DNA of 64,000 bases from Microbacterium kyungheense (GCF_006783905.1 NZ_VFPE01000001.1:744001-808000); one strand, 5' to 3'. Counted from the stretch's first letter, positions 49,379-58,265 are shown. The notes: a model not told the origin generated them from the sequence alone. Made by a program: numbers and translations.

Positions 49379-49969
49379 TCAGCCCTGGCCGGGCCCGCCC
49401 CAGTTGCCCTCGGGGCACTCGGAGTCCGCGGGCTTCACTCCGATCTCGGCACGGATCGCGACGCCTTCGGCGTTCTTCGTGATCGTGTACGCGATGCCTT
49501 CGAGCGAGTCGAACGCCGGAGCATTGCCGACCGTCGCCTCGTCGTAATCCGTGTCCTCGGGAATCGGCCCGGGGGTCGTGACCATGAGTCCACCGGTCGG
49601 GTTCTGCTTCAGCCAGTTGGCCACCTCGGCAACACTGCTGTCCTCGACTGTCCAGTACCCCGAGCGCTCGACCATCGGCTGGCACGGCCAGGCGTAGTAA
49701 CTGAGGAAGTTCGCAGGCTTCGTCTCCGACGCCACCGCGCCCGGCGGGAGCACGGCGCCGTCGAGCCACGACTGGGCGGTGGCTTCGGCGTCAGCGTCCA
49801 CGACCACATCGGCGGTCGGCGTGGGCGTCGCACTCTCGTCTGTCGCCGAACCCGCTCCAGCGCTGACCGCTCCTCCGTCGCGACCGGTGGTGGTGGCGCA
49901 CCCCGCCAGCATCATCGTCAAGACCAAGCCCAGAACCACGCTTCGCTGCCGCCGCACGCATCTCACCAT
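49379..49969 (-). CDS. Hypothetical lipoprotein
   Basis: 196 residues. MVRCVRRQRSVVLGLVLTMM then LAGC (the lipobox Cys) gives a lipoprotein signal peptide. It is followed by a Thr/Ala-rich linker (SATDESATPTPTADVVVDAD) and a folded part with FLSYYAWPCQPMVERSGYW and IAYTITKNAEGVAIRAEIGV. It is anchored to the outer face of the membrane; role unknown. An ATG eight codons upstream is possible but the n-region fits better from 49969. Confidence 0.8.
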   Translation of the reverse strand: MVRCVRRQRSVVLGLVLTMMLAGCATTTGRDGGAVSAGAGSATDESATPTPTADVVVDADAEATAQSWLDGAVLPPGAVASETKPANFLSYYAWPCQPMVERSGYWTVEDSSVAEVANWLKQNPTGGLMVTTPGPIPEDTDYDEATVGNAPAFDSLEGIAYTITKNAEGVAIRAEIGVKPADSECPEGNWGGPGQG

Positions 49970-50008
49970 AGGGGACGAATTCCGTGGCGACACAGGGCAT
50001 TCGATGTC

Positions 50009-50563
50009 TTACGGTGCGGCATCCAGATCACGGCGCTTGATGTACCCGGCACCGCTGACGACGCACTTCGGCGGAACGTCTTTGGCGACGACGGCACCCG
50101 CGGCGACGACCGAGCCGCTGCCGATCCGCACGCCCGGCGTGACGGTGACGTTGGCGCCGATCCAGACGTGGGACTCGATCACGATGGGTGCGATCGTGAT
50201 GCCGTCGAAGCGCTCACCGGGCTGGACCGGATGCCCGGCGGTGCTGAGGGTGACGCCCGGCCCGATCATGGTGCGATCGCCGATGGTGATGCCGCCGATG
50301 TCGTAGAACGAGCAGTTCTGGTTCACGAACACGTGCTCGCCGAACTCCAGGTTGAGGCCATAGTCGCAGGGGAACGGCGGATACAGCGTCAGCGTGTCGG
50401 GCGCGGGCCGTCCGAAGATCTCGCTCAGGAGCGATGCCCGCCCGTCGAGGTCGCTGTGGCGCAGCACGTTGAGGCGGGAGGTCAGGTCCAGCACGAGCTG
50501 GGTCCGCTCGGCGACCTCTCGGGACTCAGGGGTGCGGCGTGGGATCAGACGTTCGTTCCTCAT
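50009..50563 (-). CDS. Maltose/galactoside O-acetyltransferase-like protein
   Basis: 184 residues. An N-terminal Mac domain (TQLVLDLTSRLNVLRHSDLD, FPCDYGLNLEFGEHVFVNQN) precedes a left-handed beta-helix of hexapeptide repeats (IGDRTMIGPGVTLSTAGHPV with the catalytic His, IGANVTVTPGVRIGSGSVVA). It transfers acetyl from acetyl-CoA to a sugar or similar hydroxyl in the cytoplasm, acting as a trimer. Close to LacA/Maa; the physiological substrate is not evident. Confidence 0.92.
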   Translation of the reverse strand: MRNERLIPRRTPESREVAERTQLVLDLTSRLNVLRHSDLDGRASLLSEIFGRPAPDTLTLYPPFPCDYGLNLEFGEHVFVNQNCSFYDIGGITIGDRTMIGPGVTLSTAGHPVQPGERFDGITIAPIVIESHVWIGANVTVTPGVRIGSGSVVAAGAVVAKDVPPKCVVSGAGYIKRRDLDAAP

Positions 50564-50642
50564 CGGTGCCCATGATGACAGCGTCGGGACCCGGTCGGCG
50601 GCATCCCGGCCGGCCGGTGTGTGGCGACCTTAGGCTGGGGGC

Positions 50643-50783
50643 GTGACCGACCCACGCGCAGACCCGCTGGCCTGCCCGACGTGCGGCGATCGGCTGACCT
50701 TCGAGATCCTCGACGACGAGCGATTCCTCGTCGCGTGGTCATGTGTGAACTGCGGGCTGGTGCGCACGACCGAGCCCATGTGA
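50643..50783 (+). CDS. 46-residue zinc-ribbon miniprotein
   Basis: GTG at 50643 to TGA at 50783. Two CxxC pairs, ACPTCGDRL and WSCVNCGLV, 20 residues apart form a one-loop zinc ribbon. The codons are GC-ending throughout. The TTAGGC -10-like stretch just upstream places the start close to the transcript end. It is divergent from the acetyltransferase, and a hairpin with GGATGCC arms follows 20 bases after the stop. Function unknown: RNA or protein binding is likely for such isolated ribbons. Confidence 0.65.
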   Translation: MTDPRADPLACPTCGDRLTFEILDDERFLVAWSCVNCGLVRTTEPM

Positions 50784-50802
50784 GCGCACCGCAGGAGCGA
50801 AA

Positions 50803-50826
50803 TGGATGCCGGGGCCGAGGCATCCA
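50803..50826. terminator. GGATGCC/GGCATCC hairpin after the zinc-ribbon gene
   Basis: TGGATGCC (50803-50810) and GGCATCCA (50819-50826) pair around eight bases, followed by CTTCTC. Nearly the same hairpin and tail occur at 54735-54760. Confidence 0.7.
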
Positions 50827-50906
50827 CTTCTCACGAGGACGTGACGCACCTGGAGGGGCTCGTAGTCCTGCTGCGCTCAGAAGTCGGTGCCGCGCGTCGT
50901 CGCCGA

Positions 50907-51908
50907 TCAGGTGGCCGGGGCCCCGCCTGGATCGGCCGCAGCGAGGTAGCGCTGCCCGAGGGTGCGCAGGTGCGTCCTGAGTTCCGCGGGCTGGTCGACG
51001 GCGAAGTCGAGCCCGAGCATGCCGAGGTAGGCCGCGATGCGCTCGAGGCTGTCGGCCCCGGTGACCAGCGCCGAGGTCGACTCATCGAGCAGTTCCACGG
51101 TGCCCACGGTCGCGTCGATCCGAGCCAGCACCTCGGCGGCGGGGGCTTGGACGATGACGCGCGCGTGGGCACGCCAGCCGGCGCCCGCGACGCCGCGCAG
51201 CACCAGGGTCGAGGCATCCGTCGGCAGCGTCCGGGCGTCGAAGGGGCGGTAGGTGCGCGCGCCGAGCGCCATGCGGTCCACACGAAACGTGCGCCAGTCA
51301 TCTCGGTCGAGGTCGTAGGCGACGAGATACCAGCGGCCGTTCCACGCGACCAGGCGGTAAGGCTCGACGCGACGCTTCTCTGACGCTCCCGGTGAGTGGC
51401 CCGTGTCGGCCTTGACGTAATCGAAGCGGCACCACTCGGATTCCTGGATCGCGGTCGCGAGCGCGGCGAGCACCTGGGGAGCGACAGGCGTCTCGCGGCG
51501 CGCACGCGCCGGCGTCTGCGGCGTCTCGGTCGCATCCCGCAGCGCCGCCACCTGCTGCCGGAGCCGCGACGGGATGACCTGCTCGAGCTTTGCGAGCGCG
51601 CGCGCCGCGCTCTCATCGATGCCCGCGATCAGCTGCGGCCCCAGCGTGGAGAGGCTGATCGCGATCGCGGTCGCCTCGTCGTCGTCGAGCAGCAGCGGCG
51701 GCATCCGCGCCCCCGCTTCGATGCGATAGCCGCCGTGGACGCCGCGGTCCGTGGCGACCGGATAGCCGAGCTCGCGCAGTCGATCGACGTCGGTGCGGAT
51801 CGTGCGGTCCGACACGCCCAGACGTTCGGCGAGCTCGGGGCCGGTCCAGCTCGAGCGCGCCTGCATGAGTGACAGCAGGGCCAACAGGCGCACGGCGGTC
51901 GTGGACAT
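50907..51908 (-). CDS. WYL-domain regulator (YafY-like)
   Basis: 333 residues. The N-terminal HTH_11 (LLALLSLMQARSSWTGPELA, ERLGVSDRTIRTDVDRLREL) is followed by RGVHGGYRIEAGARMPPLLL. The WYL domain has EWCRFDYVKA, RRVEPYRLVAWNGRWYLVAY and RTFRVDRMALG, and a C-terminal WCX segment ends it. WYL regulators sense nucleotides or single-stranded DNA in some cases; here the ligand is unknown. It is divergent from the epoxide hydrolase by 62 bases, so that gene is a likely target. Confidence 0.93.
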   Translation of the reverse strand: MSTTAVRLLALLSLMQARSSWTGPELAERLGVSDRTIRTDVDRLRELGYPVATDRGVHGGYRIEAGARMPPLLLDDDEATAIAISLSTLGPQLIAGIDESAARALAKLEQVIPSRLRQQVAALRDATETPQTPARARRETPVAPQVLAALATAIQESEWCRFDYVKADTGHSPGASEKRRVEPYRLVAWNGRWYLVAYDLDRDDWRTFRVDRMALGARTYRPFDARTLPTDASTLVLRGVAGAGWRAHARVIVQAPAAEVLARIDATVGTVELLDESTSALVTGADSLERIAAYLGMLGLDFAVDQPAELRTHLRTLGQRYLAAADPGGAPAT

Positions 51909-51970
51909 TTCTCGAGCATGCCATGCGAAACAGGAAGCAACCTCTCCGGATTCGTTTCTACCGTCAGATC

Positions 51971-53167
51971 ATGAGCGAAACCACCACACCGGTCCTGTCC
52001 ACCACCGCCTTCGACGCCCTCGCAACGGAAGAGACGGATATCTCGATCCGCCCGTTCCGCGTAGAGGTCCCCGAGGCCGAGCTCGCCGATCTGCGGGCGC
52101 GGCTCGCGAACGCCCGCTTCGCGCCGCCGGCGCCCGGCGACGACTGGTCGTACGGTGCACCCACGTCCTGGGTGCAGCAGATGGCCGAGCAGTGGCGAGA
52201 TGAATTCGACTGGCGCGCCGTCGAGTCGAAGATCAACACGTACCCGCAGTTCGTCACCGAGATCGACGGGCAGCGCATCCACTTCTTCCACGTCCGTTCG
52301 GCGGAGCCCGACGCTCTGCCGATCGTGCTCAGCCACGGCTGGCCCGGATCGTTCCTCGAGTACATCGACCTCATCGACCTTCTCGTCGACCCGGTCGCGC
52401 ACGGCGGGCGGTCCGAACACGCGTTCCACGTGGTGATCCCCTCGGTGCCCGGGTACGGCTTCAGCTCACCGCTCACCTCGGGCGGATGGTCGTCGGCCAA
52501 GATCGCCGCCACCTGGGACACGCTCATGAAGCGCCTCGGGTACGAGCGGTACGGGGCGCATGGCGGCGACGGCGGCTCGCTCATCGGGCGCGAGCTCGGG
52601 CTGCTCGCGCCGCAGGGGCTCGTCGGAACGCACGTGCTGCAGCTCTTCTCGTTCCCCTCGGGCGACCCGGCGGAGTTCGAGCGCCTGACACCGAAGGATC
52701 ACGAAGCGCTCGCGATCCTCGCGAACTTCCAGGCCCGTGCCGGGTTCTCGGCGATGCAGTCGACCCGGCCCCAGACGGTCGCGCACGCACTCGCCGACTC
52801 ACCCGTCGGACTGCTCGCATGGAATGAGCTGATCGTCGGGTTCGGCGACGGAAACCTGCTCACGACCGAGCAGGTGCTCGCGAACGCCTCGGTCTACTGG
52901 TTCACGAACACCTCGGGATCGGCTGCCCGCCAGTACTTCGAGGACGCCCGTGTGGCGCAGCACGGTCAGCCGGCGCCGGTCAACCACACCCCGACGGGGG
53001 TCTCGGTGTTCGCGAACGACTTCCGCACGATCCGCGCGTTCGCCGAGCGCGACAACGACAACATCGTGTTCTGGGCGGAGCACGAGGTGGGCGGTCACTT
53101 CGCGGCGATGGAGGTGCCCGCGGCACTGTGCGGCGACCTCCGTGAGTTCTTCGCCGCCCTGCGCTGA
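51971..53167 (+). CDS. Epoxide hydrolase (EHN plus alpha/beta hydrolase)
   Basis: 398 residues. The N-terminal EHN segment (IRPFRVEVPEAELADLRARL, PTSWVQQMAEQWRDEFDWRA) is typical of microsomal-type epoxide hydrolases. The catalytic core has LSHGWPGSFLEYIDLIDLL (oxyanion), the nucleophile Asp in GAHGGDGGSLIGRELG and the catalytic His in HEVGGHFAAMEVP. It opens epoxides to diols. Its neighbour WYL regulator is divergent. A clean bidirectional terminator follows. Confidence 0.95.
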   Translation: MSETTTPVLSTTAFDALATEETDISIRPFRVEVPEAELADLRARLANARFAPPAPGDDWSYGAPTSWVQQMAEQWRDEFDWRAVESKINTYPQFVTEIDGQRIHFFHVRSAEPDALPIVLSHGWPGSFLEYIDLIDLLVDPVAHGGRSEHAFHVVIPSVPGYGFSSPLTSGGWSSAKIAATWDTLMKRLGYERYGAHGGDGGSLIGRELGLLAPQGLVGTHVLQLFSFPSGDPAEFERLTPKDHEALAILANFQARAGFSAMQSTRPQTVAHALADSPVGLLAWNELIVGFGDGNLLTTEQVLANASVYWFTNTSGSAARQYFEDARVAQHGQPAPVNHTPTGVSVFANDFRTIRAFAERDNDNIVFWAEHEVGGHFAAMEVPAALCGDLREFFAALR

Positions 53168-53182
53168 CGCTCGTTCCACGAT

Positions 53183-53231
53183 GAGCGCCCGCCGGCCCGC
53201 CGGCCCGCAGACGGCGGACCGGCGGGCGCTC
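53183..53231. terminator. Bidirectional terminator after the epoxide hydrolase
   Basis: GAGCGCCCGCCGGCCCGCCG (53183-53202) pairs with 53212-53231 over 20 positions, with one G-U. It lies between two convergent stops. Confidence 0.85.
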
Positions 53232-53238
53232 TTCGGGA

Positions 53239-53655
53239 TCAGTCGTCGTGGAGCTCTTGGAAGAACGACAGGCCCACTAGCATCCCTTCCGGGCTGAGCA
53301 GTCGCGCGGTCGTCTGGCCCCACGGCTCGACGTGGGTCGACACGAGGATCTCGTGACCCGCCTCACGCAACTCGCGCTCGCCGTCGGCCACTGCGTCGGG
53401 CGATGCGAGCTCGAACTCTAGCCACGCCTGCGGCACCGGGAGGTGCGCCGGCCACTCGGCAGTGCCGAACGTCGACTGGGCGGCATCCGTCAACCGCCAC
53501 AGGGCGAACGCCTTGACGCCGCCCAGCGAGTTCGTGTGCAGGTAGCCGGGCGGGGACTCGTGGAGGGGCAGCCCCAGATCATCTCGGTAGAAGGTCCGCG
53601 AGGCTGCGTCGTCGCGAACGATGGGGCCGAAGCCGGCTGCGAACCGTACGTCCAT
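53239..53655 (-). CDS. VOC-superfamily protein
   Basis: 138 residues starting MDVRFAAGFGPIVRD at 53655. The longer upstream frame lacks domain similarity and overlaps the neighbour's promoter. FYRDDLGLPLHESPPGYLHT, WPAHLPVPQAWLEFELASPD and LLSPEGMLVGLSFFQELHD fit the glyoxalase/dioxygenase fold. Function unknown. It is divergent from the alpha/beta hydrolase. Confidence 0.82.
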   Translation of the reverse strand: MDVRFAAGFGPIVRDDAASRTFYRDDLGLPLHESPPGYLHTNSLGGVKAFALWRLTDAAQSTFGTAEWPAHLPVPQAWLEFELASPDAVADGERELREAGHEILVSTHVEPWGQTTARLLSPEGMLVGLSFFQELHDD

Positions 53656-53807
53656 GCGCTCACCGTAGAGGAGGGTCACGACGCCTTTGCCCGGACGCGG
53701 AATATCCAGCAGCCCGCCGTCGCTACGTCGGGTGACTTCGCGACCACGCGGAGCGCTCACGACAGAACCCGGGCACCACCCGGCCGACACACAACCTGGA
53801 GCTCCTC

Positions 53808-54644
53808 ATGCCTTTTGTGACCACCGATGACGGCACTGAGATTTACTACAAGGACTGGGGTCCCCGTGACGCCCAGCCCATCGTGTTCCACCACGGCTGG
53901 CCGCTCTCGTCGGACGACTGGGACGCCCAGATGCTCTACTTCCTGGGCAAGGGGTTCCGGGTCGTCGCCAGCGATCGCCGCGGACACGGCCGCTCGTCGC
54001 AGACCGCCGTCGGGCACGACATGGACCACTACGCGAGCGACGTGAGCGCGGTCGTCGAGCACCTCGACCTGCGCAACGCGATCCACGTCGGCCACTCGAC
54101 CGGCGGCGGACAGGTCGCCCGCTACGTCGCGAAGTACGGCCAGCCCCAGGGCCGCGTCGCGAAGGCGGTCCTCGTCGCCGCGGTTCCGCCGCTCATGCTG
54201 AAGACCGAGAACAACCCCGAGGGCACGCCGCTGGAGGTCTTCGACGGCTTTCGCGCCGCGCTGGCCGCGAACCGCGCGGACTTCTTCCAGGCGGTCGCAT
54301 CCGGCCCCTTCTACGGGTTCAACCGGCCGGGCGCGAACGTGTCGGAGCCCACCGTCGCGAACTGGTGGCGTCAGGGCATGATGGGCAGCGCACTGGCCCA
54401 CTACGAAGGCATCAAGGCGTTCTCCGAGACGGATCAGACCGAGGACCTCAAGGCCATCACGGTGCCCGTCCTCGTCCTGCAGGGCGACGACGACCAGATC
54501 GTTCCCTACAAGGACGCCGCGCTCAAGCAGGCGGAGCTTCTCGCCGACGCCACGCTCAAGATCTACGAGGGCTACCCGCACGGCATGCTGACCACGCACG
54601 CAGAGGTCCTCAACCCCGACATCCTCGCGTTCATCCAGCAGTAA
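53808..54644 (+). CDS. Alpha/beta hydrolase, non-heme chloroperoxidase/esterase type
   Basis: 278 residues. VFHHGWPLSSDDWDAQML is the oxyanion segment, IHVGHSTGGGQVARYVAK holds the nucleophile Ser in GHSTG, LQGDDDQIVPY the catalytic Asp, and IYEGYPHGMLTTH the catalytic His. This matches arylesterase/perhydrolase (former cofactor-free haloperoxidase) enzymes. The substrate is unknown. A 14-bp stem terminator lies 20 bases after the stop. Confidence 0.93.
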   Translation: MPFVTTDDGTEIYYKDWGPRDAQPIVFHHGWPLSSDDWDAQMLYFLGKGFRVVASDRRGHGRSSQTAVGHDMDHYASDVSAVVEHLDLRNAIHVGHSTGGGQVARYVAKYGQPQGRVAKAVLVAAVPPLMLKTENNPEGTPLEVFDGFRAALAANRADFFQAVASGPFYGFNRPGANVSEPTVANWWRQGMMGSALAHYEGIKAFSETDQTEDLKAITVPVLVLQGDDDQIVPYKDAALKQAELLADATLKIYEGYPHGMLTTHAEVLNPDILAFIQQ

Positions 54645-54664
54645 CCCGCTGCAGGACGCAGAAG

Positions 54665-54695
54665 GCGGCGCGCTCGAGATCCTCGGGCGCGCCGC
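54665..54695 (+). terminator. Terminator after the alpha/beta hydrolase
   Basis: GCGGCGCGCTCGAG (54665-54678) pairs with CTCGGGCGCGCCGC (54682-54695), with one G-U pair and a 3-base loop, followed by TTCC. Confidence 0.8.
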
Positions 54696-54734
54696 TTCCA
54701 CGCGATGAGACGGACGTCACGCCTCGAGAGCGAC

Positions 54735-54760
54735 GTGGATGCCGGGACCGCGGCATCCAC
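54735..54760. terminator. GGATGCC/GGCATCC hairpin upstream of the DoxX stop
   Basis: GTGGATGCC (54735-54743) pairs with GGCATCCAC (54752-54760), followed by TTCTCTC. On the minus strand it lies 22 bases past the DoxX stop codon, so it may serve that gene. Confidence 0.7.
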
Positions 54761-54781
54761 TTCTCTCGGGGCGTGCGCGAC

Positions 54782-55147
54782 TCAGAGCACCACGACGAAG
54801 CCGAGCACTGCACTCGCGATCGAGAGCGCGGCGAGCACGATCGACGGCGTCGCGTTCTCTCTGCGCCGGATGTGGACGGCGATCGCGCCGATCATGACGA
54901 CCGCGAGGGCGGTCGCGGCGATGGGGGTGAGGATCGGGGCGATGCCGGTCAGCAGCGGCAGGATGAGGCCGATGCCGCCGACGACCTCGGCGATGCCGAT
55001 GAGCTTGACGGTGGGGTCGGCGAAGTCGTCGGCCCAGCCCATGCCGGCGGCGACGAGCGAGGTCTTGGGGCGGGCGGCCTTCATCGAGCCGGCCATGATG
55101 AACGCGAGCGCCAGGAGTCCGTTGAGGATCCAGAGGGCGATGATCAT
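54782..55147 (-). CDS. DoxX-family membrane protein
   Basis: 121 residues with four helices: IIALWILNGLLALAFIMAGS, LIGIAEVVGGIGLILPLLTG, ILTPIAATALAVVMIGAIAV and TPSIVLAALSIASAVLGFVV. KAARPKTSLVAAGMGWADDF is the DoxX cytoplasmic loop. DoxX/SURF4-like proteins act in redox or thiol-stress contexts in actinobacteria. The start at 55147 follows GGAGA. It is divergent from an HxlR regulator with TGTAAGCA repeats between, so regulation by that protein is expected. Confidence 0.87.
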   Translation of the reverse strand: MIIALWILNGLLALAFIMAGSMKAARPKTSLVAAGMGWADDFADPTVKLIGIAEVVGGIGLILPLLTGIAPILTPIAATALAVVMIGAIAVHIRRRENATPSIVLAALSIASAVLGFVVVL

Positions 55148-55176
55148 GCAATTCTCCAGGTAGAGATCGTGTGGTC

Positions 55177-55194
55177 TGTTACTGTTTGTAAGCA
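55177..55194. promoter_or_regulatory. Candidate HxlR operator in the DoxX-HxlR gap
   Basis: TTAC-TGTTT-GTAA (55179-55191) is an inverted repeat, extended to TGTAAGCA. A second TGTAAGCA in the same orientation lies at 55241-55248, next to the HxlR gene start, 54 bases away. Confidence 0.5.
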
Positions 55195-55259
55195 ACCTCA
55201 TGATGCGTCATCTGCGGAAGGCGTACAAAAGGCACATGGATGTAAGCAGGTGACACGCG

Positions 55260-55688
55260 ATGACGAGCACGCTGACGGTGTCTGCGGCGGGGGATCCCGC
55301 GCCGACCGGCTACGAGCGCTCCTGCGAGGGTGCGGGCCCGGGCAGCGATCACGGCCGTGCGATCCGCGACGTGCTCGACCGCATCGGCGACAAGTGGTCG
55401 CTGCTGGTGGTGGGCACGCTGCGCGGTGAGCGGCTGCGCTTCACCGAGCTGCAGCGGCACATCCCCGGCATCTCGCAGCGCATGCTCACCCTGACGCTGC
55501 GCCAGCTCGAGCGCGACGGGCTCATCACGCGCACGGTCCACGCCGAGGTGCCGCCGCGCGTGGAGTACGAGCTGACGCCGCTGGGCGGCACGCTCGTGCA
55601 GCTCGCGATGGCGCTCGCGGACTGGGCGATCCAGAACCATCCCCGCATCGAGGAGGCGCGGGCCGCGTACGACGCCGCCCACGCCTGA
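55260..55688 (+). CDS. HxlR-family regulator
   Basis: 142 residues. DVLDRIGDKWSLLVVGTLRG, RLRFTELQRHIPGISQRMLT, LTLRQLERDGLITRTVHAEV and PPRVEYELTPLGGTLVQLAM are the HxlR winged helix, with Cys22 in the SCEGAG N-terminus where redox- or aldehyde-sensing members have their reactive Cys. It is divergent from DoxX and probably represses it until oxidised or electrophile-modified. Confidence 0.92.
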   Translation: MTSTLTVSAAGDPAPTGYERSCEGAGPGSDHGRAIRDVLDRIGDKWSLLVVGTLRGERLRFTELQRHIPGISQRMLTLTLRQLERDGLITRTVHAEVPPRVEYELTPLGGTLVQLAMALADWAIQNHPRIEEARAAYDAAHA

Positions 55689-55742
55689 CGCGGTGTCACG
55701 CGCCGCCTGCGCAGTGTCGGTCGTTCACGCCATGATGGGCGA

Positions 55743-56822
55743 GTGGATGCCACAACCATGCGCGCAGAGCGGCTCCGGTCGCATCGACTCAGCGCTCCGG
55801 CCCGCACGATCGCCGAGGCCGCACGGCACATGCTCGCCACGCAGGCCCAGGAGTTCTGGGGCGGACGCTGGGCCGTCGCGCAGCGCACGAGGGGAGCACC
55901 GTCACTGCGCGACGTCGACGCGGCGTTCGACCGCGGCGAGATCGTGCGGTCGTGGACGATGCGGGGCACCATCCATCTGATCCCCGCCGAGGACCTGCCG
56001 TGGGTGCTCTCGATCACCGCCGACCGCCAGCACCGCCAGATGGCGGCCGTACGGAGGGTGGAGTCGATCGACGACGCCGAGCTCGACCGCACCGAGACCG
56101 CCACCCGCGCCGCGCTCGCCGGCGGCAACCGGCTCACCCGCAAGGAGCTCGCCGAAGTGTGGGAGCTCGCCGGCGTCTCGACCGCCAAGCAGCGCGGCTA
56201 CCACCTGCTCGTCGCGATGTCGCTGCGAGGCGTGGTGTGCCAGGGGCCGGTCGTGCCGCGCGCCGAGGGACCGACGCGCGAGCAGTACCTGGTCCTCACC
56301 GAGGAGTGGATCCGCGACCCCGTCACGCCGGCCGATCCGGCGGCCGAGCTGTTCGTGCGCTACATCGCCTCGCACGGTCCGGCGGGTGCCCGCGACTTCG
56401 CCTGGTGGACGGGGCTGCCGCTCGGGGTCTCACGGGCCGCGGCCGAAGCCGCGGGGGACCGGCTGGTGGTCGTCGCCGATGAACCCGAGCCGATGTACCT
56501 GGCGGCCGGCCCCGCGCCCCGGCGTGCGGCATCCGCCCCCGACGTCCTGGCGCTGCCGCCCTTCGAGGAGTACTACCTGTCGTACGTCGACCGCACGGTG
56601 CCGTGCGCGCCGGAGTTCCTGTCGGCGATCGGGCCCAGCATGAACGGCATCGTGCGTCCGATCATCGTCGCCCGCGGCGAAGCGGTCGGCGTCTGGACGC
56701 ACTCCGTCGCCGTCGGCCGGCACGCCGACGACCCCATCCCCGAGCTGTTCGCAGCCGGGGCGGCGACCGACGCCGAGGTGGCGGCATCCCTCGATCGCTA
56801 CCGGGCGTTCATCACCGGCTGA
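55743..56822 (+). CDS. Winged-helix DNA-binding protein of the AlkZ/YcaQ family
   Basis: 359 residues from a GTG; an ATG at 55758 is an alternative. The HTH_42 family (DNA glycosylases such as AlkZ and YcaQ, plus uncharacterised relatives) is shown by LATQAQEFWGGRWAVAQRT with the QxQ motif, SWTMRGTIHLIPAEDLPWVL, and the C-terminal LPPFEEYYLSYVDRTVPC and GIVRPIIVARGEAVGVW. AlkZ excises crosslinked or alkylated bases. Which lesion this one handles is unknown. It converges on the RamB-like gene with only 6 bases between stops. Confidence 0.87.
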   Translation: MDATTMRAERLRSHRLSAPARTIAEAARHMLATQAQEFWGGRWAVAQRTRGAPSLRDVDAAFDRGEIVRSWTMRGTIHLIPAEDLPWVLSITADRQHRQMAAVRRVESIDDAELDRTETATRAALAGGNRLTRKELAEVWELAGVSTAKQRGYHLLVAMSLRGVVCQGPVVPRAEGPTREQYLVLTEEWIRDPVTPADPAAELFVRYIASHGPAGARDFAWWTGLPLGVSRAAAEAAGDRLVVVADEPEPMYLAAGPAPRRAASAPDVLALPPFEEYYLSYVDRTVPCAPEFLSAIGPSMNGIVRPIIVARGEAVGVWTHSVAVGRHADDPIPELFAAGAATDAEVAASLDRYRAFITG

Positions 56823-56828
56823 GCAGTC

Positions 56829-58265
56829 TCACGCGTGGCGGTCGAGGAAGTCGTACACCTCGTTGTCGTCCACCCCGGGGAAGGCGCCGCGGGGGAGCGG
56901 CGAGAACATCTGCATGTGCACGCGCGCGCTCGGCCACGCCTTGCCGGCCCAGCGCCCCGCCACGTCGGATGCGGCGCGGCGGCAGCACGACTCGTCGGGG
57001 CACGTCGAGGTGGCGCGCTTCTGCGTCTCGCGCCCTCGGAACCAGCGGGCGTCGTCGAACGGCACGCCGACGGTGATCGAGAACTCGCCCGCCGAGGTCG
57101 AGCCGGTCTGCGTCGAGCACCAGAAGGTGCCGGCCGGCGTGTCGGTGTACTGGTAGTGCTCGGTGGTGCGGTTCTGCTCGGCGAACGCCGCGCGGGCCGA
57201 GAACTTGCGGCACGCCATCTGGCCGTCCACCGCGCCGGTGACATCCATCGGCAGCGGCAGATCGTCGTTCTCGTAGACGCGTGAGATCGCCCCCGATCCG
57301 TCGACGCGCAGGAAGTGCAGCTTGATGCCCAGATGATGGGTGGCGAGGTTGGTGAGCCGCATTCCGGCGGCCTCGTGGGTCACGCCGAACGCGTCACGGA
57401 AGTCCTCGACCGCGAGGTTGCGGTCCTTCTTGGCCTGCTGCAGGAACGCCACCGACGCGGTCTCGGGCATCAGGCAGCACGCGGCGTAGTAGTTGATCTC
57501 GAGCCGCTGCTGCAGGAAGTCCGCGTAGTCGGTCGGCCGCTTGTGGCCGAGCAGCCGGTGCGCCATCGCCTGCAGTGCCATCGAGCGCAGGCCATGTCCG
57601 CCCGGGATGGATGCCGGCGGCAGATAGATCCGGCCGTTCTCCAGGTCGGTGACCGACCGGGTCGAGTGCGGCAGGTCGTTGACGTAGATCAGCTCGAACC
57701 CGAGCTTCTCGGCCATGATGCTGACGGTGCGGTGGGTGAGGGCGCCCGACACGTGGCCGGCGGACTTGAGCTGCTTCTCGGCGAGCTTCTCGATGTCGGG
57801 CAGGTAGTTGTCGAGCTCGCGCATCTTCAGCCGCAGCTCGGTGTTCGCGCGACGCGCCTCTTCGGGCGTCGCGATCGCCTCGCGCTCGCGGCGCTGCAGC
57901 TCCCGGTGCAGGCCGAGGATCGACTCGATCGTCTCGTCGCTCATGCCCTTGGTCACTTTGACGGGGGCGACGCCGAGCTGACGGAAGACCGAGCTCGACT
58001 GCGCGCGCTCCAGCTCGATCTCCAGCGCGGCGCGGCGGTTGGGCGGTTCGGCCGACAGCAGATCGGCGACCTCGACGCCGGTGATCGACGCGATCGTCTG
58101 CAGCAGCGACAGCTTGGGCTCGCGCTTGCCGTTCTCGATGAGACTCAGCTGGCTGCCCGCGACGCCGACGAGGGCGCCGAGCTCGTCGAGTGTGTAGCCG
58201 TGAGCCAGACGCTGGTGACGGATGCGGTGGCCCAGGGTCGACAGTTCGAGGGAGGTCGGCGGCAT
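56829..58265 (-). CDS. RamB/ScfR-type regulator (XRE HTH, IrrE-like and C-terminal Cys domain)
   Basis: 478 residues. The XRE HTH at 8-62 has LGHRIRHQRLAHGYTLDELG, ALVGVAGSQLSLIENGKREP. A coiled segment (LGLHRELQRREREAIATPEE) follows. The middle has the ImmA/IrrE-like region (YLPPASIPGGHGLRSMALQA, RLEINYYAACCLMPE) and the C-terminus a Cys-rich DUF2083 part (TCPDESCCRRAASDVAGRW). This architecture is the short-chain fatty acyl-CoA regulator group to which RamB and PrpR belong; these control acetate, glyoxylate and propionate genes. It is divergent from pckG, a plausible target. Confidence 0.93.
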   Translation of the reverse strand: MPPTSLELSTLGHRIRHQRLAHGYTLDELGALVGVAGSQLSLIENGKREPKLSLLQTIASITGVEVADLLSAEPPNRRAALEIELERAQSSSVFRQLGVAPVKVTKGMSDETIESILGLHRELQRREREAIATPEEARRANTELRLKMRELDNYLPDIEKLAEKQLKSAGHVSGALTHRTVSIMAEKLGFELIYVNDLPHSTRSVTDLENGRIYLPPASIPGGHGLRSMALQAMAHRLLGHKRPTDYADFLQQRLEINYYAACCLMPETASVAFLQQAKKDRNLAVEDFRDAFGVTHEAAGMRLTNLATHHLGIKLHFLRVDGSGAISRVYENDDLPLPMDVTGAVDGQMACRKFSARAAFAEQNRTTEHYQYTDTPAGTFWCSTQTGSTSAGEFSITVGVPFDDARWFRGRETQKRATSTCPDESCCRRAASDVAGRWAGKAWPSARVHMQMFSPLPRGAFPGVDDNEVYDFLDRHA

